From: Syntrophomonas sp.
GTDB lineage: Bacteria; Bacillota; Syntrophomonadia; Syntrophomonadales; Syntrophomonadaceae
DNA: 64,000 nucleotides
Direction: 5' to 3'
Assembly (NCBI GenBank): GCA_016841245.1
Contig: JAENZN010000001.1
Location: 1 to 64,000 of the forward strand
The notes beneath the pieces are model-generated. The model worked only from the letters and a program-made list of their open reading frames with translations. It had not been told where the DNA came from and made no database searches. Position numbers and translations under genes: made by a program. Every line of letters starts with the position of its first letter. The first letter of the stretch is position 1. Shown piece after piece: positions 44,374 to 53,860 of this stretch.

Positions 44374-45786
44374 CTAGAAATCACCCATTTGAACGGCTGA
44401 CAGAATATATTTCTCAACAGATTTTAACCGGTCTGGGCTCAGGCTCTGCACGAACCTGTCGTATTCAACCTGCCACTGCCTATTGGCGTCATGTTCAGCA
44501 GCATTTAGCAAGGAAAAGCTGCTCGAGTCGGCTCTCAATTCTTCCATATACACTATTCTAGCCAGTACTGATAATTCCAGGTCTCCCAGGGTATGGTATA
44601 CAGCTCTAAAATCTTCTCCAAATAGGCAGTTCGCCTCCAGCACATCAATGAAATCACCTAGAGTTTGAATACCGCCGCTTATAATCTCCGCTTTTTCAAC
44701 CGGATCAGTATGTTCCATGATTTCCTCAACCAGACTGCAAAAGCTATCATTGTCCAATCTATCGCCCTCATTAAAAATGATGTCCACCTGCAGATTCTCT
44801 TCCCTATCCATAATAATTACATTAGCAAGAGTATTATTTTCCACGGCACATACAAATCTAGGCATCAATACCGCTGTGAAATCTCGCATGTACTTTTTCA
44901 GCTCGGTCTGATCTATTTCCAGTTTCTCTATCAAAGCTTCAACTGTTTCACCGATTATGGATACACATTGGGTAGTATCTAAATCTTTAAATAATTCCTG
45001 CAGATGAGCCATTTGGAGATGGGTGATGCTCAGTTCATTGGCTTTATTCCCTGCCATAACAGAGAAAATGGAATTGGTGAGTACTATTTCAAATATATTT
45101 ATAAGGGCTTCCCGGTAATCAATCCCATACACCCGACCGTAGTTAGATAAGAGCTTGCTAATCTTCTCTAGAGTAAAAAACCTGCAAAACTGAGTTTCGA
45201 GTTCTAATTTTCTAATATACTGTTTAATATATAATATTCCCTGCTTCTTCATATCATCAAAGAGCAGCGGATAGTCGATGCTGGCCATAGTATCGTGGGC
45301 ACTAAAGAACACATCGTATTTTTCGAAAAAATCTAGCAAGCCTTGATCTATAGTAGTTTGATATGCTTCGACGGGAATATCCAGCTTCTTATTCTTAATT
45401 TCCTTATAACTCTGCTCTGTTTCCCTCAGGCATGACTCCACCATTTCCAAACCTGCTTGATGTATTTCCTTGATGCTGCTTAACGTTAAGAGGTTTATGG
45501 CATCTTTGGGACTGTTAAAACTTCGGGTACAGGCATCGATACAGTATAAAATCGATAGCATAATTCTCTGTCCAGTTTCAATTTTGACTGATGTACTCTC
45601 CCCTTTGGTATATTTAATAATCAATTCCCCTAATAAAACCATCAACTGCTTTTGAATACTATCTATAGTCGGCTGATCCATCAGATCCAGGCGCTCTGCC
45701 TCTATCAAGAGCGAAAGAGTATAGTGATTGGGATCCAGTCGTTCTTTTTTAACCGGGGAATATCTCTCCATATCCATGTTTCTCAT
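44374..45786 (-). CDS. DUF6179-like protein of unknown function
   Basis: I use the ATG at 45786, preceded by AGAGGAG. The 470-residue protein is soluble, acidic and largely helical (SLLIEAERLDLMDQPTIDSI, MLSILYCIDACTRSFNSPKDAINLL, LLDFFEKYDVFFSAHDTMASIDYP). I recall a Firmicutes family named DUF6179 that pairs with DUF6323; this pair fits, but that is from memory. It begins 5 bases after the DUF6323-like gene, so the two are co-translated. No function is known. The 215 bases after it hold only a doubtful ORF. Confidence 0.6.
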   Translation of the reverse strand: MRNMDMERYSPVKKERLDPNHYTLSLLIEAERLDLMDQPTIDSIQKQLMVLLGELIIKYTKGESTSVKIETGQRIMLSILYCIDACTRSFNSPKDAINLLTLSSIKEIHQAGLEMVESCLRETEQSYKEIKNKKLDIPVEAYQTTIDQGLLDFFEKYDVFFSAHDTMASIDYPLLFDDMKKQGILYIKQYIRKLELETQFCRFFTLEKISKLLSNYGRVYGIDYREALINIFEIVLTNSIFSVMAGNKANELSITHLQMAHLQELFKDLDTTQCVSIIGETVEALIEKLEIDQTELKKYMRDFTAVLMPRFVCAVENNTLANVIIMDREENLQVDIIFNEGDRLDNDSFCSLVEEIMEHTDPVEKAEIISGGIQTLGDFIDVLEANCLFGEDFRAVYHTLGDLELSVLARIVYMEELRADSSSFSLLNAAEHDANRQWQVEYDRFVQSLSPDRLKSVEKYILSAVQMGDF

Positions 45787-45791
45787 CACCA

Positions 45792-46253
45792 CTACTCCTC
45801 TTTCCAACCATTATCCATTTGCTGCAGCAGGCTGCTTCTGATATCTATTACAAACCGGGCCATTTCTCTGCTCCTCAGCAGCTCCAAGGATCCCTGACAG
45901 GAACTATCATAGTATTCTTTCATCATAGATATCAGTTCATCATCACCGATCAGGTCTTCAGTTTCATTTTTATAATGATAGAATATATCTATAAGCTCAT
46001 TTATAGTTTTAACATACTCTTCACGGTTAATATGAGGCGAAATACAGAAAGCGGCTATAATTTTGCGGGCTGCTTCTATACCTAGTTCAAGACGCCCGTG
46101 GTTTTGAATAGCCTGGTTTCTTGCATCAATAATCTCCTGTGCTTGAGTGGAAGTTAATATCAAGCCATATTTTACTGACTCCTGGTTAGTTTTGAGTACT
46201 TCGCTGATTTCAAGCTGCTTTCCCATAGAGCGAAAAATATCCAGCAGGTTCAT
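45792..46253 (-). CDS. DUF6323-like protein of unknown function
   Basis: The 153-residue protein is helical (MNLLDIFRSMGKQLEISEVLKTNQESVKYGL, LELGIEAARKIIAAFCISPHINREEYVKTINELIDIFYHYKN). It lies directly upstream of the DUF6179-like gene, and the pairing itself is the main support. It heads the transcript; the start ATG at 46253 lies 7 bases after AGGGAG. The 415-base gap to the divergent marR contains no gene; several TTGACA-like boxes are visible near 46296 but none is convincing. Confidence 0.6.
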   Translation of the reverse strand: MNLLDIFRSMGKQLEISEVLKTNQESVKYGLILTSTQAQEIIDARNQAIQNHGRLELGIEAARKIIAAFCISPHINREEYVKTINELIDIFYHYKNETEDLIGDDELISMMKEYYDSSCQGSLELLRSREMARFVIDIRSSLLQQMDNGWKEE

Positions 46254-46586
46254 TACACTTGGCTCCCTTCGGGGTATTACCCATTTTTATCCATTGACAT
46301 TTGTCTTTGTTTGTGATAAACTGAATTTTTACTTTTATTGGTGCTTGTATTATATGTTTATAAGCCATGATTGTCAATACATAAGGTTAGGTCTTCTGTC
46401 TTTTCTCTTTAGCCGGAAACATATTCAGCGGCTTGTTGAATTCCTGACCCCGGAAGGTTACATATAGCTGCAAATATCAAAACATCAGTATATATCCTTT
46501 CAATATAATTCATGCTTGCTTTAATATTTTTTTGGATATCATGATAAGCATTCCCAACATTATCCCTTTTAGTAAACAACCCTTGA

Positions 46587-46606
46587 TAGTAAATTATTAT
46601 TTACTA
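46587..46606 (+). promoter_or_regulatory. Candidate MarR operator palindrome
   Basis: TAGTAAATTATTATTTACTA is a 20-base near-perfect palindrome 63 bases before the marR start. MarR proteins typically bind such sites and repress their own operon. A TTGATA box overlaps its left edge. Confidence 0.4.
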
Positions 46607-46668
46607 TTTTGTCTTGAAGATTTATACTTATCTAAGTAATTTTGAATTTCTTTTGAGTAGGTGTAAAT

Positions 46669-47106
46669 ATGACTGATTTAGAAAAGGTTGTTGACGACTT
46701 CATGTTCTTACTGAACTATATGCGTCAGAGCTACTTACGACCGGCCGAGCAGATTACGCGGCTCAAGTTAAGTCATGCACAGTTCCATGCCATATCCATT
46801 TTAGCTCTTAAAGGGCCTTTGCCCATGACCGAACTGGCTAATAAAATGACCATTTCCAAGCAGCAGCTCACCCCTCTGATTTATAAGCTTATAGAGGCCG
46901 GGTGGGTAGTAAGAAAGACTGATGAAAATGATCGGCGGATAGTGCTGATAGATGTTACTGAAGAAGGTTTAAAAACCTATAACGATCTGAAAGCAGAAAT
47001 AAAACATAAATTCATAGAAAAACTAAGCGAACTGCCAGAAAATGAACTTGAAGAACTCGATGACATGCTGCAAAAAATTCAGATGCTTCTTAAAGGCGTC
47101 ACATAA
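46669..47106 (+). CDS. MarR-family transcriptional regulator
   Basis: The 145 residues are typical for MarR: a helix, then the winged helix (LSHAQFHAISILALKGPLPMTELANKMTISKQQLTPLIYKLIEAGWVVRKTDENDRRIVLIDVTEEG, about 35-100), with the family wing 'D..DRR...'. It heads an operon with an efflux adaptor and a two-gene ABC exporter, so it should repress them until a drug-like ligand binds. The next gene starts about 48 bases on. Confidence 0.93.
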   Translation: MTDLEKVVDDFMFLLNYMRQSYLRPAEQITRLKLSHAQFHAISILALKGPLPMTELANKMTISKQQLTPLIYKLIEAGWVVRKTDENDRRIVLIDVTEEGLKTYNDLKAEIKHKFIEKLSELPENELEELDDMLQKIQMLLKGVT

Positions 47107-47154
47107 TGGCACCTGCCATATTAAATGGAAAAAATTATTAAGGTGGTCAATAGA

Positions 47155-47853
47155 ATGGAAAAGTTGAAAAAAATCTTAACGATATTAGGCATTGTTGTTG
47201 TTCTGGCTGGAGTAACTGGTTTATCCTACTATGTCTATCAAAGCATGTACTTTTTTTCTACCGAAGATGCCCAGGTTACCTGCGATATCGTCACCATCAC
47301 GCCAGAGCTCACCGGGAAAGTTAAGAATTGGGATATAAAAGAGGGCGATACTGTAAAGAGCGGTCAGCTTCTAGGGAAACAGGATGTCAGCAGCATGGTC
47401 ACCAGTTCGTCAACCAACTCCCAATCAATGGCCAACTCAGCTGATTTGATTATCAGCAAATCAGAGATCAAGTCTCCTATAGATGGTAAAGTAGTTCAGT
47501 CGAATGTTATCAAAGGCCAGGTGATCAGTCCCGGGATGGAAATAGCTACCATAGCAGATACTTCTCATTTTTATATCAAAGCACACATTGAAGAGACGGA
47601 TATTCTGAAAATTGAGAAAGGGCAAAAGGTTGACATCAAAATCGATGCCTATTCTAAGCAAAGTTTCCAGGGCTATGTAGAAAGTATCGGACAGGCTACC
47701 ACCTCGGCCTTCAATACCCTGCCATCTTTAAATACCAGCGGCACGTACTCCAAGGTAACCCAGTTGATCCCGGTCTATATCAGCATTATGGATGCTGATC
47801 AACTAACTCTTATGCCTGGTATGAATGCGGTTATAAAAATCCATATCAAATAA
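47155..47853 (+). CDS. HlyD/EmrA-like efflux adaptor
   Basis: The ATG at 47155 follows AAGGTGG. The 232 residues have an N-terminal membrane helix (ILTILGIVVVLAGVTGLSYYVY) and the EmrA hallmark FSTEDAQVTCDIVTITPELTGKVKNWDIKEGDTVKSGQ. A very short hairpin (a Ser/Asn-rich stretch around 85-105) replaces the long coiled coil, and the second lipoyl half (SEIKSPIDGKVVQSNV) and the barrel follow. It is compact because the coiled coil is missing. EmrA usually partners an MFS pump, but here two ABC half-exporters follow. Confidence 0.85.
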   Translation: MEKLKKILTILGIVVVLAGVTGLSYYVYQSMYFFSTEDAQVTCDIVTITPELTGKVKNWDIKEGDTVKSGQLLGKQDVSSMVTSSSTNSQSMANSADLIISKSEIKSPIDGKVVQSNVIKGQVISPGMEIATIADTSHFYIKAHIEETDILKIEKGQKVDIKIDAYSKQSFQGYVESIGQATTSAFNTLPSLNTSGTYSKVTQLIPVYISIMDADQLTLMPGMNAVIKIHIK

Positions 47854-47870
47854 AGAAATGAGGTTTTCTT

Positions 47871-48176
47871 ATGCATCGGCAAAATAAACGGCTCATCATT
47901 CTGGCCGGCTCGATACTGGTACTCTTGCTTGCCTGCTGTGGATGTGCGTGGAGAGAATAAAATTATTCCAGTAACAACGGCTTCAGCCAGTTATCAGGAC
48001 CTGGAAGTACCTCTGGAACTTAGCGGTGTTCTGGTCCCGTTTCAAACCGTGGATGTTTCCAGTAAAATATCCGGCAAGGTGATCAGCCTGGGTTTTACAG
48101 TAGGCCAGAAGGTGAACAGGTGGTAATTGCCAACGGCCATGCTCTGGCTGATAAAACCCCGGTTGAGGTTCAATAA
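47871..48176 (+). pseudogene. Collapsed lipoprotein efflux adaptor (MFP) gene
   Basis: Three frames are stitched here. From ATG 47871 a lipoprotein signal reads LAGSILVLLLACCGC and stops soon after. From about 47950 another frame gives IIPVTTASASYQDLEVPLEL, then VDVSSKISGKVISLGF, the first lipoyl half of a membrane fusion protein. Near 48110 it jumps to EGEQVVIANGHALADKTPVEV, which is the usual C-terminal end of RND-type adaptors. The middle of roughly 250 codons is deleted. This leaves the ABC exporter downstream with only the EmrA-like adaptor. Confidence 0.75.
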
Positions 48177-48208
48177 GAACTACTAACACTGGATGGAGAT
48201 TATCATTT

Positions 48209-49936
48209 ATGCTTAAATTATTCAGCGGATTAAAACCATATACCTGGAGTTTATTCTGGGTAGTTTTATTTCTTTTTGCCCAGTCTCTGGCCGAGCTTTA
48301 CCTTCCTACCCTCATGTCGGAAGTGGTTAACAACGGTATGATGAAGGGTGATACCGGCTATGTCTGGAGGTTTGGGAGCTACATGCTCGTAGTGGCCCTT
48401 ATCAGCAGCCTGTGTTCCGTCGTGGGCAGTTATCTTTCATCGATTATCGGTATGAGTTTTGGACGAGATACCCGGTATAAAGTATTCTCCCGAGTAGAAA
48501 ACTATTCTCTGAATGAATTTGATAAAATCGGAACTGCTTCGCTCATTAACCGAACTACCAATGACATTACCCAGGTGCAGACCCTCCTGGTGATCGGCCT
48601 GCGCTTCATGGTCAATGCCCCGATTATGTGCATCGGGGGTATCATCATGGCTTATTCCAGGGACAGCCACCTTACCCTTATTCTGGTCGTAGTCTTGCCA
48701 CTAATGCTGACCTTCATCGGCGGTGTTGCAACTTTTATAGTACCCCTGTTTAAAGCCATGCAGATCAAGCTGGATAAGGTCAATCTGGTCTTGAGGGAAA
48801 ATCTAACTGGAATAAGAGTAATACGCGCCTTTAACCGTCTCAAAAAAGAAACCGTACGCTTCGATCAAGCTAACCGCGATTTGACAGATACAGCTATCCG
48901 GGTCAATAAAATCATGGCCTCTATGCAGCCGGTAATGATCATTTTCATGAACTTTACATCTATTGCCATAATATGGTTTGGGGGCTTGCGTATCGCTCAA
49001 AACAACATGCAGATCGGGGATATGATGGCCTTTATACAATATGCGATGCAGATAATGTTTTCCATCATTATGGTTACCATCATGTTTGTTATGGTGCCCC
49101 GGGCCCAGGCATCGGCTCTTCGTATCAATGAAGTGCTGGATATGGAACCGACCATCGTGGATCCCGAAAATACTAGATCTTCTCATAAACAGAGGGGCTA
49201 TGTAGAATTCGAGGATGTGACCTTCTTCTATCCCGGGGCAGAAAACCCCGCCATCAGCCATATATCTTTCCAAGCCTGGCCAGGAGAGGTAACTGCTATC
49301 ATCGGCGGCACCGGCTCGGGCAAATCCACCCTCATCAATCTCATACCCCGGTTTTATGATGTTACCAGTGGCAGTGTCCTGGTAGACGGTGTGGACGTAC
49401 GGGAGATGAGCCAGGAGGAACTCCGTACAAAAATGGGCTTTGTACCACAAACCCCCATTATTTTCAGTGGTACTATTGCCGATAACATCCGTTATGGCAA
49501 AGCCGATGCTGCCGATGATGAGGTTAAGCACGCTGCTGATACTGCCCAGGCCAGCGAGTTCATCAACGCCATGCAAGATGGCTACCAGTCAATTATTGCT
49601 CAAGGCGGAACTAATCTATCCGGGGGACAGAAACAGCGTCTTTCCATCGCCCGGGCTCTGGTCAGGAAACCTGGTATTTATATACTGGATGATAGTTTTT
49701 CAGCCCTTGATTTCAAGACTGATGCCCGGCTTCGAGCTGCGCTGAAAAATGAAATCGTCAACTCTACCCTTATAATTGTGGCCCAGAGGGTGAGCACGGT
49801 CATGGATGCTGATCAAATCATCGTATTAGATGAAGGTCAGATAGCTGGAATCGGTACACACAGGGAACTCCTGGAAAGCAGCCAGGTATATTATGAGATC
49901 GTGTCCTCCCAGTTATCACAAGAGGAGATTGCATAG
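48209..49936 (+). CDS. Heterodimeric ABC exporter, degenerate-site subunit
   Basis: The 575 residues hold six membrane helices (about 15-310) then an ATPase domain: Walker A (IIGGTGSGKSTL), signature LSGGQKQR and Walker B (IYILDDSFSALD). The position of the catalytic Glu is Asp (LDD instead of LDE), the mark of the degenerate half of exporters such as TM287/288, LmrCD and BmrCD. It works with the next gene product as one pump for drugs or lipids. It is the fourth gene of the marR operon, with GGATGG-type ribosome binding region before ATG. It starts 32 bases after the broken adaptor. Confidence 0.92.
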   Translation: MLKLFSGLKPYTWSLFWVVLFLFAQSLAELYLPTLMSEVVNNGMMKGDTGYVWRFGSYMLVVALISSLCSVVGSYLSSIIGMSFGRDTRYKVFSRVENYSLNEFDKIGTASLINRTTNDITQVQTLLVIGLRFMVNAPIMCIGGIIMAYSRDSHLTLILVVVLPLMLTFIGGVATFIVPLFKAMQIKLDKVNLVLRENLTGIRVIRAFNRLKKETVRFDQANRDLTDTAIRVNKIMASMQPVMIIFMNFTSIAIIWFGGLRIAQNNMQIGDMMAFIQYAMQIMFSIIMVTIMFVMVPRAQASALRINEVLDMEPTIVDPENTRSSHKQRGYVEFEDVTFFYPGAENPAISHISFQAWPGEVTAIIGGTGSGKSTLINLIPRFYDVTSGSVLVDGVDVREMSQEELRTKMGFVPQTPIIFSGTIADNIRYGKADAADDEVKHAADTAQASEFINAMQDGYQSIIAQGGTNLSGGQKQRLSIARALVRKPGIYILDDSFSALDFKTDARLRAALKNEIVNSTLIIVAQRVSTVMDADQIIVLDEGQIAGIGTHRELLESSQVYYEIVSSQLSQEEIA

Positions 49937-49939
49937 ATT

Positions 49940-51880
49940 ATGAATATGAATCAGCAAAACCAATCAAAATCTCAGCCACCGCCTCGCCGCGGACCTATGG
50001 GTGGTCCACCTATAGGGATGCCGGCAGAAAAAGCCCGGGATTTTACCGGAACCTTGAAGAGATTGATCCAATACTTGAGTCCGGAGAAGAAACGCTTCAT
50101 TTTGGTTTTTTGTCTGGCTGTCGGCAGTACCCTTTTCTCCATCGTCGGACCCAAAATTATGGGAAAGGCTACCACCAAATTGGGCGAAGGGCTCCTGGCT
50201 AAATATGCTTATTTATTAAATTTAAATACCGCCATCCAGAATAATATGCCGATAACCTATATCAATCAGCTGCGAAAACAGCCTATCCCGACCTTCGATT
50301 TAGATTATATTGGCAGGATTCTGCTGCTGTTGATTGGTCTTTATCTCTTGAGTGCTCTTTTCAGTTACGTTATGGCGTATATAATGTCTACCGTGTCCCA
50401 GGAAACCGTTTACCGGATGCGCAATGATGTAAAAAATAAGCTGGATCACCTTCCCCTGAGATATTTTGATCAGCTTACTCATGGTGAAATCCTGAGCCGG
50501 GTAACTAACGATATGGATAATATAGCTAATACCCTGCAGCAGAGCCTGACTCAACTGATAACATCATTCGTTTCCATCATCGGTATACTAATCATGATGC
50601 TGAGTATCAGCCCCCTTTTGACTCTGATTGCGTTGGTGTCACTGCCTGTCAGTGTGGTCATTACCGGAGTCATCACTAGGTACTCACAGAAGTATTTTAT
50701 ACAGCAGCAGAGATGCCTGGGTGAATTGAACGGTCATGTGGAGGAAATGTATTCCGGGCATAAAATTGTCAAAGTGTTTGGCCATGAAAAGGACTCCATA
50801 GAGAAGTTCAAGGCCATCAATTCCCGGCTGTACGGGGTAGGATGGAAAGCTCAATTTATGTCTGGTATTATTTTTCCGGCTTTGAACTTCGTTAATAATA
50901 TAGGATATGTTTTAGTATGTATTATCGGCGGTGTTATGGTAGCCCAGAAGGTTATTCAGATCGGTGATATTCAGGCATTTATCCAGTATATCCGGCAGTT
51001 TACCCAACCCATCATTCAGGTGGCCAATATAGCCAATATATTACAGTCTACAGTCGCTTCCGCGGAAAGGGTTTTTGAAATCATGGATGAAAGCGAAGAA
51101 ATTTTGGAGCATGAAAGCCCTAAGGTGATTCCCTTTCCTCAGGGCCATGTTAAATTCGAGCATGTCCGCTTTAGCTACCAAGAGGATGTACCTCTTATCG
51201 AAGACCTGAACATCGATATCAAGGAAGGCCAGACGGTTGCCATCGTAGGTCCTACCGGAGCCGGGAAAACTACCCTGGTCAACTTGATCATGCGCTTCTA
51301 TGAAGTTCAGGAGGGCAAAATCACCGTAGACGGGGTAAATATCAGGGACATGAAACGCGGCGACCTGCGTACCATGTTCGGTATGGTGCTGCAGGATACC
51401 TGGCTCTTCAATGGAACCATCAGGGACAATATCGCCTATGGACGAGAAGGAGTGACCGAGGAGGAAATCATCGATGCGGCTCAAGCAGCTCATGCCCATC
51501 ATTTTATAATGACCCTGCCCGAGGGGTATGATACTATCTTGAATGAAGAAGCCTCCAATATATCCCAGGGGCAGAAACAGCTTCTGACTATCGCCCGGGC
51601 TATACTGGCCAACCCGGCTATCCTAATACTGGATGAAGCTACCAGCAATGTAGATACTCGAACCGAAGTACTGATTCAGAAGGCTATGGGCACTTTGATG
51701 AAAGGAAGAACCAGTTTTGTCATCGCCCATAGGCTTTCAACCATTAGAGAAGCAGACCTGATACTGGTGATGAATCATGGTGCCATTATTGAACAGGGCC
51801 GACATGTCGAACTGCTGGCTCAAGGAGGGTTCTATGCAGACCTCTATAACAGCCAGTTTACAGGAGCTAACCTGGCTTAA
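49940..51880 (+). CDS. Heterodimeric ABC exporter, catalytic-site subunit
   Basis: The 646 residues start with a Pro/Gly-rich tail (PPPRRGPMGGPPIGMP), then six membrane helices with an extra loop of about 45 residues between helices 1 and 2, and an ATPase domain. Walker A is GPTGAGKTTL, Walker B ILDEATSNVD (catalytic Glu present), and the signature is altered to ISQGQKQ in place of LSGGQ. This complements the partner: canonical Glu here with LSGGQ there. It starts 3 bases after the first subunit gene. The operon probably ends at the hairpin at 52071. Confidence 0.92.
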   Translation: MNMNQQNQSKSQPPPRRGPMGGPPIGMPAEKARDFTGTLKRLIQYLSPEKKRFILVFCLAVGSTLFSIVGPKIMGKATTKLGEGLLAKYAYLLNLNTAIQNNMPITYINQLRKQPIPTFDLDYIGRILLLLIGLYLLSALFSYVMAYIMSTVSQETVYRMRNDVKNKLDHLPLRYFDQLTHGEILSRVTNDMDNIANTLQQSLTQLITSFVSIIGILIMMLSISPLLTLIALVSLPVSVVITGVITRYSQKYFIQQQRCLGELNGHVEEMYSGHKIVKVFGHEKDSIEKFKAINSRLYGVGWKAQFMSGIIFPALNFVNNIGYVLVCIIGGVMVAQKVIQIGDIQAFIQYIRQFTQPIIQVANIANILQSTVASAERVFEIMDESEEILEHESPKVIPFPQGHVKFEHVRFSYQEDVPLIEDLNIDIKEGQTVAIVGPTGAGKTTLVNLIMRFYEVQEGKITVDGVNIRDMKRGDLRTMFGMVLQDTWLFNGTIRDNIAYGREGVTEEEIIDAAQAAHAHHFIMTLPEGYDTILNEEASNISQGQKQLLTIARAILANPAILILDEATSNVDTRTEVLIQKAMGTLMKGRTSFVIAHRLSTIREADLILVMNHGAIIEQGRHVELLAQGGFYADLYNSQFTGANLA

Positions 51881-52070
51881 AGGCAGTCTCCTGAATGCCG
51901 ATATCAATAATGGCAGTAGTATTATCATGGGATTATGGTATCAAGGAACATGGATCATATATATATTCTATTCATGGTCAAATCAGCTATTAGAGCATGG
52001 GAAGAATTATAATTTCCCAATGTAGGGCATGCTTCTATGTTACAGTCAGCTAACTTTATTAATATATTGA

Positions 52071-52110
52071 TTCCACTGCAAAAACCCTAAAAATAACTTT
52101 TGCAGTGGAA
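52071..52110. terminator. Bidirectional terminator
   Basis: TTCCACTGCAAAA and TTTTGCAGTGGAA form a perfect 13-bp stem. It lies 190 bases after the ABC exporter stop and 8 bases before the end of the converging YdbC-like gene, and would serve both. Confidence 0.7.
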
Positions 52111-52117
52111 TTATATA

Positions 52118-52354
52118 TTATCCTTCCAATATTTCTAAATCCATATCCTGAAGCAGTTCTTTCAGCTTAATTAGTTCCGCCTTATTGAGTGTTATGCCCT
52201 TCCCTATCTTCTCGTGTTCTGGTCCCCAATCACGAATATCTATTTTAGGACTGCGGTTATTCCAGTTCACCAGGTTTATTTCTTTTTGCCATCCTCTGGA
52301 ACCCTCAGATAAGACCCCCATAGATCTGGTGATTTCGAATTTAATATCAGCCAC
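52118..52354 (-). CDS. YdbC-like PC4-fold protein
   Basis: The 78-residue protein matches the YdbC family: MADIKFEITRSMGVLSEGSRGWQKEINLVNWNNRSPKIDIRDWGPEHEKIGKGITL, with WxKELNLVxWN and the DIRDWxPxHEKMGKGITL stretch. It resembles the transcriptional coactivator PC4 and binds single-stranded nucleic acids as a dimer in Lactococcus. AAGGAGGA precedes the ATG. Single-gene transcription is likely. The 285 bases upstream hold no gene. Confidence 0.85.
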   Translation of the reverse strand: MADIKFEITRSMGVLSEGSRGWQKEINLVNWNNRSPKIDIRDWGPEHEKIGKGITLNKAELIKLKELLQDMDLEILEG

Positions 52355-52639
52355 AAAATCATCCTCCTTATCAAATGCCGATTCCTTTACTTCTCTTTTT
52401 TGTATTATTTTAACATTTTATTGAAAATATATCACTATCTATATCTTTGGATAATATTTCAAATTGCTATGCTATTACAGCTTCACTGTTATTATGCAGG
52501 AGAAGCTCTGATGCTGGCTAATTATATCGAGGATTAATCAGCTTGCCGTATAACCCTTCAGACTTGATGACTTAAGAAGATACCGTGGTAATACTCGTAC
52601 CTGAGAAACTAAAAGCTTCCCCAATACCTCGCTCGCCAA

Positions 52640-53848
52640 TCATATAAAAGTATTGATGAAGTGTCTGATAACTTCCAGTCCACCCAGCATTGCTCCCATA
52701 CTGCTGCCCACATTAGCCAGTGCAACTACCAGTAAAATGTGGGTCACTTTATTATTCCAAAATCCCCGTACAGAATTGATATCCTCTGCTATATTCTCAA
52801 AATCCTGTACTTTGGGTTTTCTTATGATAGCTTCGATCAGACCAGCAAACCATCCGGCAGCTAAAAGCGGATTTAAAGAACTGATAGGTGAGACGATGAA
52901 TGCTGTCAGTATAGACAGGGGATGAGCTAAGGCCAGTAATGCTCCTAAGGCAGATAAAGAACCATTCCATATAATCCAGGCGGCTACCTGATCGATTCCA
53001 GCTGTTTTATCCACAGAAAAGGTGGAAGCAATCAGTGCTAATATCAATACCGGTATAGCCCAGGCCACTATTTTGGTGATTTTAGAGGCAGGCATAACCT
53101 GGGACAGCCTTTCCAGATCATTTTCCCTGCTCAATTCCAATTTGATCCCTGGAATATGTCCGGCTCCTAACACAGCAACAACTTTATTCCCGGGAGCTTC
53201 CTTTATTTTTTGAGCCAGGTACTGGTCCCTTTCATCAATTAAAATTGACTTTATGTGAGGGAAGGACCGGGATAGTTCTTCTAATGCTGAACTCAGCATG
53301 TCACCGCTCTTCATTTTCTCTAGTTCTTGTTCGTCTATTTCTTCATTAATGAACATACTCATGATAAGCTGAAAAAACAGTTTCATCTTGCCCCATAAAC
53401 CAATACTCCTCCATATGCGCATCATGGTAGTCTGGATATCACGGTCAGCTAAACAAAGAGAAGCTCCTATCTCCTCGGCTGATGCTATCCCCTGCATCAT
53501 TTCCTGACCGGGTTTGATGTCAAACTGCAGGGCTAATCTTTTTTGATAAGAGGACAGGATTAAATTTACTAAGAGGAGCAGAGCCTGACCTTCTTTAATA
53601 ATCCTAGTGATATTTGTATTCTTCCAGCGATCAGTATCAGCAATGTTCCGATAGCGGGACGGACATAATTCTATACATACCGTCTCGGGCTGCTCTTCCT
53701 TGATTACCTCTCTAACCTCATCTACACTTTTTGAGGAAACATGAGCTGTTCCAATAAGTATTATCTGCTTGCCATCCATTTCTATATGATGAACATTTCC
53801 ATCAGTCAAGTTATCACTTCCTATATTTTCTCTTTTATAAGCCACCAT
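52640..53848 (-). CDS. TraB-family membrane protein
   Basis: The 402 residues have an N-terminal TraB/PrgY domain: IILIGTAHVSSKSVDEVREVI, VCIELCPSRYRNI, LADRDIQTTMMRIW, and VVAVLGAGHIPGI, with the two conserved His and Glu residues of the Tiki-like metalloprotease superfamily (GTAH, IELC, GAGH). About four helices fill the C-terminal third (about 265-395). PrgY/TraB limits pheromone activity in enterococci, but most members have no known role. It starts 12 bases after the diguanylate cyclase gene's stop, in the same direction. Confidence 0.88.
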   Translation of the reverse strand: MVAYKRENIGSDNLTDGNVHHIEMDGKQIILIGTAHVSSKSVDEVREVIKEEQPETVCIELCPSRYRNIADTDRWKNTNITRIIKEGQALLLLVNLILSSYQKRLALQFDIKPGQEMMQGIASAEEIGASLCLADRDIQTTMMRIWRSIGLWGKMKLFFQLIMSMFINEEIDEQELEKMKSGDMLSSALEELSRSFPHIKSILIDERDQYLAQKIKEAPGNKVVAVLGAGHIPGIKLELSRENDLERLSQVMPASKITKIVAWAIPVLILALIASTFSVDKTAGIDQVAAWIIWNGSLSALGALLALAHPLSILTAFIVSPISSLNPLLAAGWFAGLIEAIIRKPKVQDFENIAEDINSVRGFWNNKVTHILLVVALANVGSSMGAMLGGLEVIRHFINTFI

Positions 53849-53860
53849 TATATTAACACA

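Noticed and set aside
48437-49576. Long minus-strand frames opposite the ABC exporter
   Set aside because: Antisense shadows of a gene with all transporter motifs; His/Gly-rich composition typical of shadow frames.
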